A stretch of 64,000 nucleotides of DNA, from positions 1-64,000 of the forward strand of contig NPFB01000010.1 of assembly GCA_014084085.1 (NCBI GenBank). The letters run 5' to 3'. Positions 1 through 11,064 of this stretch are shown here, one piece after another. The notes beneath the pieces were generated by a model. The model ran no database searches and had not been told where the DNA came from. It was given only the letters and a program-made list of their open reading frames with translations. Position 1 is the first letter of the stretch. The number at the start of each line of letters is the position of its first letter. The stretch comes from Hondaea fermentalgiana (lineage: Eukaryota; Sar; Bigyra; Thraustochytrida; Thraustochytriidae). Position numbers and translations under genes: made by a program.

Positions 1-2049
1 GGCGGGCGGGCGGGCGCCGCGCGGGACGCGGACCGGGTGGCGCTCGTCTTTTCCTGCCTGTCGGGTCCTCTCCTTCCACCTCTCTCTGTCCATGCTCTCT
101 GCGCCGGCCTTCCGTGGCCGGGGCGGGCCGCGGCCTGCTACGCCGCTGTGGGGGCTGCGGGAGGAAGGGAGGGAAGAGGAAGGCGGCGGCGGAAGAACGA
201 GAGGAGCGGGAAAGGAAGTGGGGGAGAGAAAGGAGGAGAGAGGCTAGGCTTGACTTGGAGACTGAGTGAGTGAGCGACAGCGACAGCGACAGCGAGAGCG
301 ACGGCGAGAGCGACGGCGAGAGGAGGTTTGAGGCGGCGGATGAGGTCCACGAGCCGGAGCGACCGGGAAATAATAATGATAAGGAGAAAAAATAGAAGCC
401 CAGCAAGAGGTCTTTCTTTCTGCGGCGCGTGCGGTGGCGGCACCGTCGAGGGCAGAGAACCGGGACGAAAAAAACAAAACGCAACGCTGGGACGCGCAGA
501 GTCCGAGTCTCGGTTCTCGCGACTCGAGACTCGCGACTCGAGACTCGCGACCCGGCCAGTGTGTGCAAAGGCAAAGCGGAGAGCTAGCTTGCTCTGCCGG
601 CATTTGGAGCGCCGCCGCGTGCAACTGCGGACGATGCGAAGCCCGACGCGCGAGGGCGAGTTTCGCGTCAGCCAGCCTGCAGCGTGCCGCGCGGGCCGGG
701 CCGGGTGGGCTGTGCAGGCTCGAGGAAGTTCATTTCGGTTCCGGATTGTGCTGGCCAAAAACACGTGAAACTCTGCTTGGAGGCGACTTCCAAAGTCCGC
801 AGAGGACGCATGCACTGCGTGCGCATGCACATACGCATGCGCATGGCGAGGCGAAGCGCGCGTGCACATGCTGCCATCAGAAGGAAAGAGCGTCCTCGTG
901 TGCTTTGCATGGTGGGAGAGTGCAAGAAGCCGCGCTTCGTTTAAAGCTAGCCAAGCTTTTCACAGTCGGCTGCAGAAAAAAAATATGCGCTGTGGAATTT
1001 TCGAGACCCGCTGGGTTGTCAGGGTTGCTTCAGGTTGCCAGAGTTGCGTTAGAAAACCTGTAGGCCAAAACAAAGCCTTCGAAACTCGAAATATCCAGCC
1101 TCTTCTTATCGAAAACGCGGAACGCTGCGCCGCTCCGGAACGTCGCGAGAGTGCGATCGATGATCGAACGAACGACTGTGACGCGGACGACGCAACGCAG
1201 GTGCTGCAGATGACGGCCTTGCTCGGCAAACTGAACGACCCAAGTGCTCGCCCGTCCCGATCTCCGAGCCGCTCGCACTCGCCGCCGAGCAGGCCCACGA
1301 TGGATTGGAATGGACAGAATGAGGGGGGGATGAAAGCACTCCCGACGTGCACAAGGCCATTTCCTTGGACGCTGGCTTCCAGCGGGGCGCGTGTTGCGCG
1401 GGCTTGACTCCAATTCCTGCTGGTTGGGCCTTGTTCGCGATCCTTCCGGCATGTTCCTTGATGGGGTCAGAAGCTGCAGGGCACTTTTGCTGCTGCGCGC
1501 TTTCCGCGGCGGCGGACCAATTCCTTCGTACCAGCTGCCCGGGAGCCTGGCAGAGCTGCCTCAAGTGCACTGTTCTTGCACGTTTGCTTTCGTTCATCCG
1601 CCTCGCGCGGTGTTGTACGGCCGTGCAGCACGCACTGCAGCGCGCGCATTCCATGGACGGAGTGCATACGCTCGGCTCCGAGTAAAACAAAACAAACCAA
1701 TTCGCAGACAAACTTACAGACAGAACAAATTCGAAAGTGGAAGCGCGCACCGGGGCCATGGTCCAGCCTGCTCGGCGCTTGCTCGTTATTTTCCTGCTCG
1801 TTATCCTCCTTCTCGCGTTCGTTGCCTCCTTGCTCGTCGCGTCGCCCGCCGCACGCGCGATCCTGTCGCGCAGGGAAGCAGAATCCTACCTCGAAGGCGC
1901 CTCCTCGCGGATGCCGTGGCTCCCACCCTACCCTGTTCGCACTTCTTGGATCCTGCCGGCCAGCCAGCCAGCACTGCCAGCCAGCCAACGCTGCAGCGGC
2001 GACCACGCGAGCGCCTCCCCGCTGAAGTCGGCTTTCCCCGCCCGGCCCC

Positions 2050-2076
2050 GCCTCGCCTCGCCTCGCCTCGCCTCGC
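2050..2076. repeat. CCTCG pentanucleotide microsatellite
   Basis: The 5-base unit CCTCG (register GCCTC) is repeated about five times. The same unit recurs near 54930-54950 and at 55128-55157, all in gene-free DNA. Confidence 0.8.
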
Positions 2077-3184
2077 CCCGTGGACTCGGGAGCGAGAGAA
2101 GTCGCGGCTGGCGGCCTCGTGGCTGTGGTCGCTGTCGCGCGTGTCGACGGCAAGCCGGACCTGTGTCGCGTCACACGAAAGCACAGCCGCACTGCGGGTG
2201 CTGGGGGGGCGGGGCGGAGCAGAGGAGGCAGCGCGAGGCGGCGTAATAAGGGCGCGAAGAAAGGGACAGGGCAGGAGATCGAGTGCAGCGGCAGGGACCG
2301 CACCGCAGCGCACGCACCGTGCAGTAAACTTGGCGTTTCTCAGCTAGCGGCCAAGGATAGGCAGGCAAGGCAGGCTGGTGCGGCGCGGCGAAGACGAGGA
2401 GCGGCGCGGCAGTGCGAGGCCGAGACCAAGCGAGCGAGCGAGCGAGCGGGCGAAGATCGCGCCGCGTCCGAGCAAAATCCGCGAGCAGCGGCGCAGCTGC
2501 ACGGCGCTGCTCGCGAACTGCTCGCCGGGGCCGTTCGGCTCGCCCCGGCGCCGCCTGGAGCGGCATTTTGGGCAAAAGGGCTTGGAAAAGAGCTTCCAGA
2601 CGGCTGCTCTCCTGGGCTTCTGTGCCGAGGCGATAGTGCCTCGCCCCGCTCGCTCGCTCTCTCTCTCTCCGAATCGCCTCGAGATCTTTGGCGCTGCGCT
2701 CGCCAGCGCCTCGTGATCCCCTTTCTTCGTTCAGGCGCCGCCACGGCCGCGATCTTGTCTCGACTTCACCGTTTCTTCTACGCAAGATTGGCGCGGCAAT
2801 GGTCTCCGCTACTGGTGGGTGAATCCACATCGCGCGCAGCGGCGGCCAGCCCGGACGGCAGGCACCGTGAAGTCGTCCTCGCCCGCCTTTGCGCGCGATC
2901 TCGAGGCCGCGGTCCAGTCGGTCAGTCAGTCCGGCCGAGCGAAGCAGAAGCACCATCGTCGCAGCATCGCGAAGGGCGAGGAAGTCGAGACGCGAGGCGC
3001 CTGCCGCGAGAGGCGCGCCGCGAGCGAGGGGAGAGAGGGACGGGAGGCGGGGCGAGAAGAAGCGAGAAGAGGCGGGCGGCTCCGGCGCGCGCGCGGGAGC
3101 GAAAAATGGTTCGAGAGCAGGCAGCGCCTGGTCGAGTGCGGAGGAAGAACGAGGACGAACGAGGAAGACGGCACGCGCTGGTGG

Positions 3185-3420
3185 ATAAAATGAAATAAAA
3201 GAAAGAAATTGAAAGAAATTTGAAAGGAAGAACAGCATAGTAGTAGCATAGATATAAATAAACTTGACTGTGAATGCGCGGAAGGACGGATGGGCGTGCA
3301 CTGCGGGGACGCTACCTTATTGTAAGCGAGAAAAAAGAACGAAAGAAAAGGAAAAGAGGCTGGTAAGGGAAAAAGAAAGAAAAAGAAAAGAAAGGAAAAG
3401 AAAAGAAATGGGAGAGCAGG
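3185..3420. repeat. A/G-rich low-complexity tract
   Basis: Purine-rich DNA with many GAAA and AAAG words interrupts otherwise GC-rich sequence. It includes AATAAA-like words near 3195 and 3257. It could lie near the 3' end of an unrecognised transcript, but no adjacent reading frame supports that. Confidence 0.5.
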
Positions 3421-5549
3421 AACGGCGTTGAACGCGGCCGAACGGACGGAGAAACCCGCGAAGAAGCCGCTCGCTTGGTGCAAAGATGTGCGGCGAAGGA
3501 ACGCAGAGCGGCGTCCAGGGACGAACGAGGGCGACGGCGAGCGGTGCGAGCAGCGGCGAGCAGTGCCGGCGAGCGCTGGCGCCCCGAGCAGCAGCCAGTG
3601 GCTGCGAGCGAGATTGTCAAGGCGACCCTTCTTGCGGGTGGAGCCTGCGACCCTGCAGCGCGCCGGGGACAGGGCTGGACGGCGGAGGGTGCGGGGAGCT
3701 AACGAGCCAGTGTGGGGACCTGGCTTGCTAAGATGATTGACAGGCCACGATAAGCAAGATTGCAGCGGCAGCGGCCACCAGCCAGGCGCAGTGGCAGATC
3801 TGACTGGCTCGGCTTATGCTTTCTTGAAGCTGCGAATCCGGCCCGCCGTGCCGTGAAAGCCGGGTGCGCGGGACGCCCGTGCTGGCGGCGACGGCGGCGG
3901 ATGACGATGGTGCAGCGGCCGGGACGGTGGCAACACAGTGCAGCGTACGTGGCTGTCAGGACTTGTCCGAGTGTGTAGTGAGTGTAGTGTGCGATTGATG
4001 GGAGCACGGAGAGCATGCATGGGAAGAGGTGGTGCGACGGAATGGGAAGTCCACCTCGGTCTTGTGCCACTGCGGGCGCACTTGGGCTACGCCCGCACGG
4101 AATAAACGATGAAGAAGTGCTCGTCCTGGGCATGGCTCGAATCCGCATGGCGTCTCTCTGACGCCCTTTCCATCGTCTGATGATCCTCCTCACTGTCCGT
4201 CGCAGCCGCCGTCGCCGCCGCCTCAAAGTATGCCATGCCAGCTGCTACTGCAGCTGCGACTGCCAGCGCCACGCCAGTCGATCTTTCATTTCTTCTTACT
4301 TGGCCAGTCTTTCGGTGGTTGGTGCCACTCAGCCAGTGACACAGGCATCTTTGCTGGTTGCTGCAGCTGCTGCTGCTGCTTCGTGCGGGATCCTCCCCGG
4401 CAAGACCGCGCAAGTGGCCACTTGCATTCGCACCCACCATCCGCATACATTGCTGCGCGTCGCAACGGACGGACGGATGGGTATGGCGCCGGGGATGGAT
4501 CGACCCCGCTGGCAGCTGCCATGGCCGCAGCCATCCATCCGTCCATCCGTCCCTGCACCCCTACATCTATCCGTCCATGCATTATTCATCAACCTTGGGT
4601 CGTGCATTGCTTCGTTCACCGATGCTGAGCATCAATTTGTTACACGTGCATCGAGGCACAAGGACGATGCATCTTGCTTGGATTTCCATTTGAGGCAACG
4701 GGATCTATGCCTCCGTGCCGCGCGATGCCTGGCCGCTCCAGGCCGCGCGACCTGCGCCGCGGCGGGAGGAAGCAGGCGCCAGCGCGGGCGCGGAGAGAGA
4801 GCGAGCGAGAGCGAGAGAGCTAGCTAGCTAGCCCCGGCGCAGGAAAGGAAAGGCCGCCGCCGGTTGGTTCGGGCCGCAGCCCGGCCGTGATCGGGCACGG
4901 CGCCAAGCTCGAAGACCCGGCCTCCCCGCCCACCGTGTGCGCATGCATGCGCGCGCCCTCCAGGCCGAGGCTGGCGACGGCGGGGCCGAGGCCGTCCGCA
5001 TCCATCCCCGGCGGCGCAGAGACCGAGCACAAATGCGAAGCGAGCGAGCGGCGGCACGGCACGGCACTGCGCGGCGCGACTTGTTAGGACATGGCGCGCG
5101 CCTGCAAATCACGGCCGGCGGCTTCCAGGGCGTGGCGACCGTTCGACCCTTGATCCCCGGCCGCTCGCGACGAGATCGTTGCGAGCGCCACTGCCAGCTG
5201 CGCTGCGCAGTGGAGCCCATGGAGCACGTACAGCGGAGCTGCTCGGGCCTGAGTGCCGAGAGTGACCCGGGCGGGTTCAAGACAATCGTCGTTCTCGACA
5301 ACGCAGCCGTGCCGTGCAGTGCTGTGCTGTGCCGTGCCGTGCCGAGGCTGGTCCTGCGCGTAAAAATCATCATCTCGCGCAACTCGAACTCTGCGAGTAG
5401 CCGTGAATGAGTGTCGCCATGCCACGATCGCCAACTTGCGAAGCTGGTTGCGAATCCGCCCGGACCGAGGCGCGCGCGACCATTTTGCCTTTGTCGCGTC
5501 TCCCACAAAATCGCGAGGGTGCTCCTCTGCAGCATTGCACAGGCAGTGA

Positions 5550-5735
5550 AAAAGAACAACAACCTCTGATAATCGCCAGCCTCCAAGGAGAGAATGATCT
5601 CCAAGGCGATGATGATCAACAAGCTCCAAGGCGATGATTTCGACAGCCTCCAGGGCGATCATGATCAACACCTCCCAAGGCCAATCTACCATACCCAGCC
5701 TCTAAGGCGATGATGATAAACGACCTCCAGGCTCG
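5550..5735. repeat. Imperfect tandem repeat, unit about 25-30 bp
   Basis: A degenerate unit built around CTCCAAGGCGATGATGATCA recurs five or six times: after positions 5580, 5600, 5625, 5648, 5695 and 5727. Copies differ by substitutions and small indels. On the minus strand the repeat reads through as Leu/Glu/Ile-rich peptide, but no protein family is recognisable. Confidence 0.7.
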
Positions 5736-7750
5736 CTGGCCCACTGCCACCAAAATCGCGCACGCCTCCGTTTCGACCGCCCGTCGCAAAGGATGACTCT
5801 CCTTTCCTTTCCTCTCCGCTCCGCAGCTGCTGCAGCTCCTGCTCGCATCTTTTCATCCTCCAACCTGCCATTGCTGCCTCCGGTCTGCTGACTGCGCTCG
5901 GAAGGAGCGCGGGCCCTGGAAGAGAAGCTGCAGCCCCGGAGACTCCCGGAGGCCTGCAGCGCGTCCCGTGCGAGCGGCCGATTCGAGAACGCAGGCCCGC
6001 GCCGCGTTGCGTGCGTTGCGCAGTGTTGCGCTGCGCTGCACGAATGGGATGGGACAAGATGGGATGGGATGGAATGGAAAGGATTTAAGTTAGGGACGCG
6101 ACAGGTCGACAGCATGCCGGCGAAGCAAAATACAGCGCAGCGGTGTAGGCTTAGCTCGATGTGAAGCTACCAAGCGGCCTCTGTCGCAACAGCGAGAGTG
6201 GCTCCAGGAACGCGAGAGATAATCTTTCAGCTGTGGAGGCTCCCCTGCCTCCATTTGATTCGGCCCATACGACGCGTGCGGGCTTCTCGCCAGAAGCAAG
6301 AGAGAGCGAACGCGCGCGCGCAAAGAGAGAAATAGAGAAATGAGGGTCACCGCTGTTGTGCGAACGCAGAGAGAAAATTCATCGCATACTCGCCCATACT
6401 CATATTGTTTCAGCCGACGAACTCAAGACTTCGAGCCGCCAGAGCTGAAAAGTGCGCGGCAGGCGCGTGCCGATTCAGACAGATGCAGAGAGACAAGCGT
6501 TGCTGCATCCTTCAGCCATGGCAATGACGCGCGCAGCATCGCAACGAGCTGTTCCATTCCATTTACAACTTGTTCGAAAGTTTAGGCATTTTCACCCAGG
6601 GTGCTCGAGGAGGGCATTTGAATGTCCGTAGATGAAAGTTGGTGCCGAGAAAAAGCCCTTGGGGGAGGAGCCAAGAAGCGAGGTCACTTGGGCATCTAAA
6701 CGCATGTCTTTAGCGTATGCTCGCGTAACGCAAACCTGTCACATGACTTGCCGGAGTGACCTTTTAACACATCGTCGGCCTTGCAGGCGCACGATCTTGC
6801 TATTCGAAAACAGAAAGAGAGAGAGAGAGAGAGAGGCACACAATGCATTCATACGTTTGTCTGGGCGACCTGGGGGTTGTGAATTGAGTCCATTTTGCCA
6901 GCAGCGAGAAAGCTTGCCGTCGAGCAATAGCCCTTTGTGAGTTCACACCTCCCTGGTTATGGAGGAGATGCTCGTCGCAAGAATCCGAGATTTGTTCTGC
7001 TTAGTATCGACGACTGGTCGATTAGCCGAGGAGTTTGCTCACGAAAGTGAAGTCTTGTCGCTGCGCTTAGCACTATTCACTTGCTGTAGACGAGGTTAGC
7101 CGACTTCATTTCTCTTGGCTCCCTGATGTTGTCAGCAAAGATTCCGCGGATGTGGGATGTCGATCTTTGGTCATGCAAGAGCTTGCGCAAGCGCCAAGGC
7201 GCGTGTTTTTGCGCGGATCTTGACCGCTCGTCGTTTACGTGAAGCGCTCTGATTTAACAACAACCGCAAGGAACCTGCCAGCCTGCGGCTCGCGCTTGTA
7301 TCCAAGCACGAGCGAGAGCTTTCTGTATCTATTGGATCTGTTGTGCGAACCGCCAAAGATTTAACTCAGGAGATCGTCTCGGTTTTGGACGAGGCGGACC
7401 CGATTGCCGGTCGTGAGGCATAATGATCTAGATTCATACTTTCTCCACTTTTTCATCAAGGCATTCTCATGGCGTTTCTAATGGACTTCAACGTGATTAA
7501 TCTTGGCTGGCATGATTGCTTCTTGACGGCGCCGCATGCTTGACCCAGAGTTGTGCCCAGTTGGAAAGTAGACTTGTTGTGAACGTGTCGAGCATTGACG
7601 TCTTTGATATACTTGAAATGTCTGTACGGGAGAATCTTTCAAAACAGAGCGCCTTCGGGACCTCGAAGTCCAACACAGTACCTGTGATGAGGGCCCAAGG
7701 AATCAATTTGGAACAACAAAATCATGTAAGCCTATTTCTGAGAGAAAAAG
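5736..7750. other. Intergenic region, no supported gene
   Basis: No coding sequence is recognised. Visible features are a GGGAT-rich stretch at 6048-6076, a GA dinucleotide run near 6812-6835, and a drop to moderate GC after about 6340. A plus-strand open stretch of about 55 codons ending at 7424 has a fairly protein-like composition, but no start codon or family supports it. Confidence 0.5.
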
Positions 7751-9643
7751 TTAGGTTGAGGCATTGGCTTCTTCGCAATCCCGCACCCAGTCAATTGCTT
7801 CCTTGGTGTGAGCGTTGCCAGGACCGAGCAGCTCGAGGAAAATGAGCTTCGCCTGAGTAAAAGCCTCCAACGCCTTGTCAGTATTCTTTTGCTCAAGATG
7901 CAGGGCCCCGATATTGATGAGAGTTGTGGCGACATCGGGATGGCAGTCACCATGAGCCTTTTTAAGGATGCTGAGAGCGTCGCTGTAGGACTTTTCCGCG
8001 GCCGCGTAATTCTTCAGACAAGTGTACACAAAACCGATGTTGTTGTGTGTTTGTCCAACGAGAGGGTCGTTATGTCCGAAAACAGATTGGCGCAGGCGCA
8101 ATGCCTCCTTAAAAGTTTGCAAAGCATCCTCGTAGTTCCCTTGCGCTTCATACGTCGCAGCAATGTTGAAGAGAGTCGTGGCCTCGTCAGCTCTTTGGTT
8201 TCCAAGAGCCTCGTCAATGGAAAGTGCCGTCTTAAAGTCTTCGAGGGCCTTTTCGTGATCTCCCATGGCGCAGTGCATAAGCGCCACGTTGTTGAGCACT
8301 GTCGCTGTGTCATGAGCCTTTTCGCCGTGCACCTTGACGACAATATCAAGAGCCTCCTGGGAGGCTTCAAGAGCTTCTTTATTGTTGCCAAGGCTAAAGT
8401 GCACGCCTGCAAGTCCGTTGAGCACCGTGGCCAGCTCGTATGTGGCTTCGCCATTTGCGCAGGCAGCCCGGCGAATCACCAGGGCTTCTTTGTAGTAAAG
8501 GAGTGCCTTGTCGGACATGTCTTGCTGGTTCAAAAAGTAACCAGCGCAGATCAGAACTTCCGCAAGGGCCTCCTCCTTGCCGCTGAGACGTATTTCCTTG
8601 ACCGCATCCTCGGCGATCCGGGCAAGCGACTCGCGCATGCACTTGTTGATGGACGCATTGAGCGTAACGTATCCGTCGGGAAGATAGCTTTCGACGGCGT
8701 CATCAATGGTGGCCTTGTCGTCCGTGTAAGCACTTGTGGCACTGCGCAGATCGCTGGGCTTAGTCACAATTTTGGCCAATGCCTCAGCATCGTCACGTAG
8801 GCGTTCAAGAAAGTCTTCCGCTTGGCCTGGCGCGAAAATGACCTCGACGGAGCTCTCTCTGTTGATCGCACCAAGGATTTCCCAGGCGGTCCACGCCTGC
8901 TGCAGGGGCGCAGGTGTGTCCCATTTGTCGATGAAGATGACGGCAGCGTCGAATTTTCCAATGGCCCGATGCATACCGCTCGTGAGATACTTTTGCTTGG
9001 CGTTGGCGATCTCGGTGGGAAGCTTGGACTTGGACTTTCTGAGAAGCTTTTGGTCGGTGCATAGGATGTCGAGCCAAACGAAAGCCGCCTCGGCGTCCTC
9101 GCCAAAGTGCTTTTCCAGCGCATCAACGAGATCCGTGAAGAGACAGTCATGAGCCTGGGCGACATAGGTGCCTTGAAGTTCATCGCCCACATCCTGCTCC
9201 TCAAGGGTTGCAAGGTAAATGGGTTGCTCTGTGGAGAGAAAAGTAGGCAAGACGAAATTCGCGACATCTTGTGTGGTCCACGTGTCGCGTTCTTTCTTTC
9301 GGGCATCCCTGGCCATGAACGTGAGCGTCACTCCGGAGCGTGGCTCTAGGCCTTTCATCCTGTTCTTATTCCTACTTGTAAGCTGTAGGGTGGCCCCTTC
9401 TTCAACCTTGTCCGAGAGCTTGCGCGTGGCCACGTAGAGCTCCACGTCGCTGGCAACCTCGCCAGAGAGGAGTCCATCGCAGAGGCGCTTTACGGCGCGG
9501 AAAGAGACACTGCGCAGCTGGACGAGTTTGCGTGCGTCTTCGTCAAAGATCTCGTTGAAGGCCGCGGACGCCTTTCGGTGGCTCGGGTTGACGCGCGGCA
9601 GGCTCCGGCGCAGCTTGTGCAAGAGGGACTTCTTCCTGGCCAT
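7751..9643 (-). CDS. Kinesin-light-chain-like TPR repeat protein with an N-terminal TIR-like domain
   Basis: The protein is 630 residues. Residues about 370-615 are tandem tetratricopeptide repeats of the 42-residue kinesin light chain/nephrocystin type (A-L-x-F-K-x-A-L, x-V-A-T-T-L-x-N-I-A), which form a protein-binding superhelix. Around residues 183-300 is a globular domain with FVWLDILCTD, a hydrophobic FIDKW strand and QAWTAWEI. I know this pattern from TPR proteins of algae and stramenopiles, where it resembles TIR or heterokaryon-incompatibility folds; that link is inference. The basic N-terminus is MARKKSLLHKLRR. The start at 9643 is the first in-frame ATG; upstream in-frame codons begin only with GTG and look like GC-rich leader. 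The substrate or partner is unknown. Confidence 0.8.
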   Translation of the reverse strand: MARKKSLLHKLRRSLPRVNPSHRKASAAFNEIFDEDARKLVQLRSVSFRAVKRLCDGLLSGEVASDVELYVATRKLSDKVEEGATLQLTSRNKNRMKGLEPRSGVTLTFMARDARKKERDTWTTQDVANFVLPTFLSTEQPIYLATLEEQDVGDELQGTYVAQAHDCLFTDLVDALEKHFGEDAEAAFVWLDILCTDQKLLRKSKSKLPTEIANAKQKYLTSGMHRAIGKFDAAVIFIDKWDTPAPLQQAWTAWEILGAINRESSVEVIFAPGQAEDFLERLRDDAEALAKIVTKPSDLRSATSAYTDDKATIDDAVESYLPDGYVTLNASINKCMRESLARIAEDAVKEIRLSGKEEALAEVLICAGYFLNQQDMSDKALLYYKEALVIRRAACANGEATYELATVLNGLAGVHFSLGNNKEALEASQEALDIVVKVHGEKAHDTATVLNNVALMHCAMGDHEKALEDFKTALSIDEALGNQRADEATTLFNIAATYEAQGNYEDALQTFKEALRLRQSVFGHNDPLVGQTHNNIGFVYTCLKNYAAAEKSYSDALSILKKAHGDCHPDVATTLINIGALHLEQKNTDKALEAFTQAKLIFLELLGPGNAHTKEAIDWVRDCEEANAST

Positions 9644-10229
9644 CTTGTGGCCAATCTTGCGTTGAACCGTCCGGCAGCAGACGCGCCCGCGCGCGCGAGG
9701 GAAGAAGAGGGCGGGGGCGGGGCGGGAGGGGAAGGGGGCAGGCTCGCGCGCGGCAGTGCTTGCTACGCTCGGCGTCGCGAGGTCCGCGAGGTCTGCGAGG
9801 ACCCCGGCGCGTAGCAGAAGAGAAGCCGCGATTTGCCGTCTGCTTGTCGCGCTATACGGCGCGTGCAAGGTGCACACTGACAGCGAGAGGCAGGGACGCT
9901 GACGTGCGGCACAAGCAGCCAGCGTGACTGGCGCGTGCTCAACACGCACGAGAAATCGGGGATCGAAAGACGGGGGCCGGGGGGGGAAGTGGGGAGGGGG
10001 AAGCGCAAAGTTGAGAGGATTGGTCTTTGTAGAGCACGGAGGGAGAGAGAGGCAATGAAGTTTCTTAGCACATAGATTTGTGCACCGGCGTCGCCAGAGA
10101 GCCTGTTTTTTTTGTTTTTTTAAATGGCTCGCAAGAGGCTCTCTGCTTCTCTCCTAACTACTAGTACTACGCACGAGAGAGACCTCAATGCCCTTTTCCT
10201 GAGCCACATGATCTCGTTGAAAATCCAAA
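9644..10229. other. Upstream region of the TPR gene
   Basis: This 586-bp stretch lies upstream of the minus-strand TPR gene and probably holds its 5' leader and promoter. It contains a G-rich run near 9975-10005 and a perfect 10-bp inverted repeat (CAGAGAGCCT at 10095-10104 and its complement at 10136-10145) around a T-rich loop. No gene is seen. Confidence 0.45.
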
Positions 10230-10504
10230 CTGAAAAGAGGGGTGTTCTGATGTGAATGAAACTTCGGTCAAAGCTTTTATTGCTGCAGGCTGTAGTCACC
10301 TACCTATCGCCTATAGTTTAATCTAAGAAACTCTTAGTTCATTAGATTGGGTTTCGCACACCCGCGGCCAACTGGATGCGGTGGTTAGGCAATTTAAAAA
10401 AAATTATCCAACAGCAAGCAGCTGCAGCAATAGTTATTTTTCTAAAAGTTTGAAAAGGTCGCCCCGTGGGAGTAGTTTCATTCAGAACACCTCTCGCTTT
10501 TCAG
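10230..10504. mobile_element. MITE-like element with imperfect terminal inverted repeats
   Basis: The left end (10230-10262, starting CTGAAAAG and containing GGTGTTCTGA) is the imperfect reverse complement of the right end (10475-10504, containing TCAGAACACC and ending CTTTTCAG). The arms are about 30 bp with a few mismatches and one small indel. The 275-bp interior has no coding capacity and a second weak stem (AATCTAAGAA near 10319, CTTAGTTCATTAGATT near 10332). CCAAA occurs just outside both ends (10225-10229 and 10507-10511) and may be a target-site duplication, though the right copy is offset by two bases. Short, non-coding and inverted-repeat-bounded fits a non-autonomous DNA transposon relic; the superfamily is unknown. 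Confidence 0.5.
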
Positions 10505-10967
10505 TACCAAATTGAGTTGCGAGGAGAAATCCATCCCTGAATCTTCAGCCATGTATGCACTCACGCCCTGCTCCGAAAGACAATGTGTTCGATCGTGTTC
10601 GTCAGCAGAAGCATGAGATGGAAGCCACCTTTCCGTGTCGTCTTAACCAAGACTGAGCGGCTCCTTCAAGATTTTCAGAGAAGCCGTCGAAAAGACCACC
10701 GCTGCCAATCAAGACAGTATATTTTTCAAAGGCGTTTGCAAGGCTTGGATGCTTCGGCAAACTTTCCCATGTAAAGAGGAGCTCCATTCGTGACGAGACA
10801 AGTCTCATGACTATCTATATCACAAATGCACTTCAGGTCGTGGGGTCTTTCGCCCCGCAGGGTATATGATTTCAATCTAATCGCAGAGGAGAGGACCATG
10901 ACCATGACAATAACAGTGAGTCAACTTCAAAAGGGAAAACCTCTTGTTTACATGTCTGATTGAACTT
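10505..10967. other. Intergenic stretch inside the repeat-rich block
   Basis: Moderate-GC sequence between the MITE-like element and the retroelement fragment. Short open frames occur on both strands (10583-10774 plus, 10602-10808 minus), but neither resembles a known family. Confidence 0.45.
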
Positions 10968-11024
10968 TTGTAGGAGGCATCCGTTAAGACATTGATTCGC
11001 ATTTCCTCTCCTTTCGACACTCCC
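10968..11024 (-). repeat. Inverted copy of the retroelement RNase H start
   Basis: These 57 bases are the reverse complement of 11145-11201 with a single mismatch. Read on the minus strand they encode the same peptide start (GVSKGEEMRIN, then TDASY) as the plus-strand RNase H fragment 120 bp downstream. Similarity stops abruptly on both sides, so this is a short inverted duplication and not a second full element. Confidence 0.85.
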
Positions 11025-11064
11025 CGCATACGTCCTGCACGACCTCTCCCGACATTGCCATCGA

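Larger units (their letters stand above)
1..5400. other. GC-rich region without a supported gene
   Basis: I see no convincing gene here. Long open frames exist on both strands at once (for example 2080-3198 plus and 2171-3301 minus), as expected of GC-rich sequence, and their translations are Arg/Ala/Ser-rich with no family resemblance. The stretch holds short tandem repeats: a GGCG run at the left edge, GCGACA-type repeats near 270-325, two copies of a CGACTCGAGACTCG unit near 515-555, a CCTCG array at 2050-2076, GCGA repeats near 2430-2452, and an A/G-rich tract at about 3185-3420. A partial gene entering from the left edge cannot be excluded. Confidence 0.5.

Noticed and set aside
1737..2246. 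Frame with a hydrophobic N-terminal stretch resembling a signal anchor
   Set aside because: The hydrophobic part is only about 20 residues and the rest is repeat-derived, with no family resemblance.
2080..3301. Long open frames on both strands (372 and 376 codons)
   Set aside because: They overlap in antisense, are Arg/Ala/Ser-rich and run through simple repeats; this is expected in very GC-rich DNA.
7240..7424. Protein-like plus-strand open stretch of about 55 codons
   Set aside because: It has no start codon or family match and is preceded by a stop; it may be a relic but cannot be supported.
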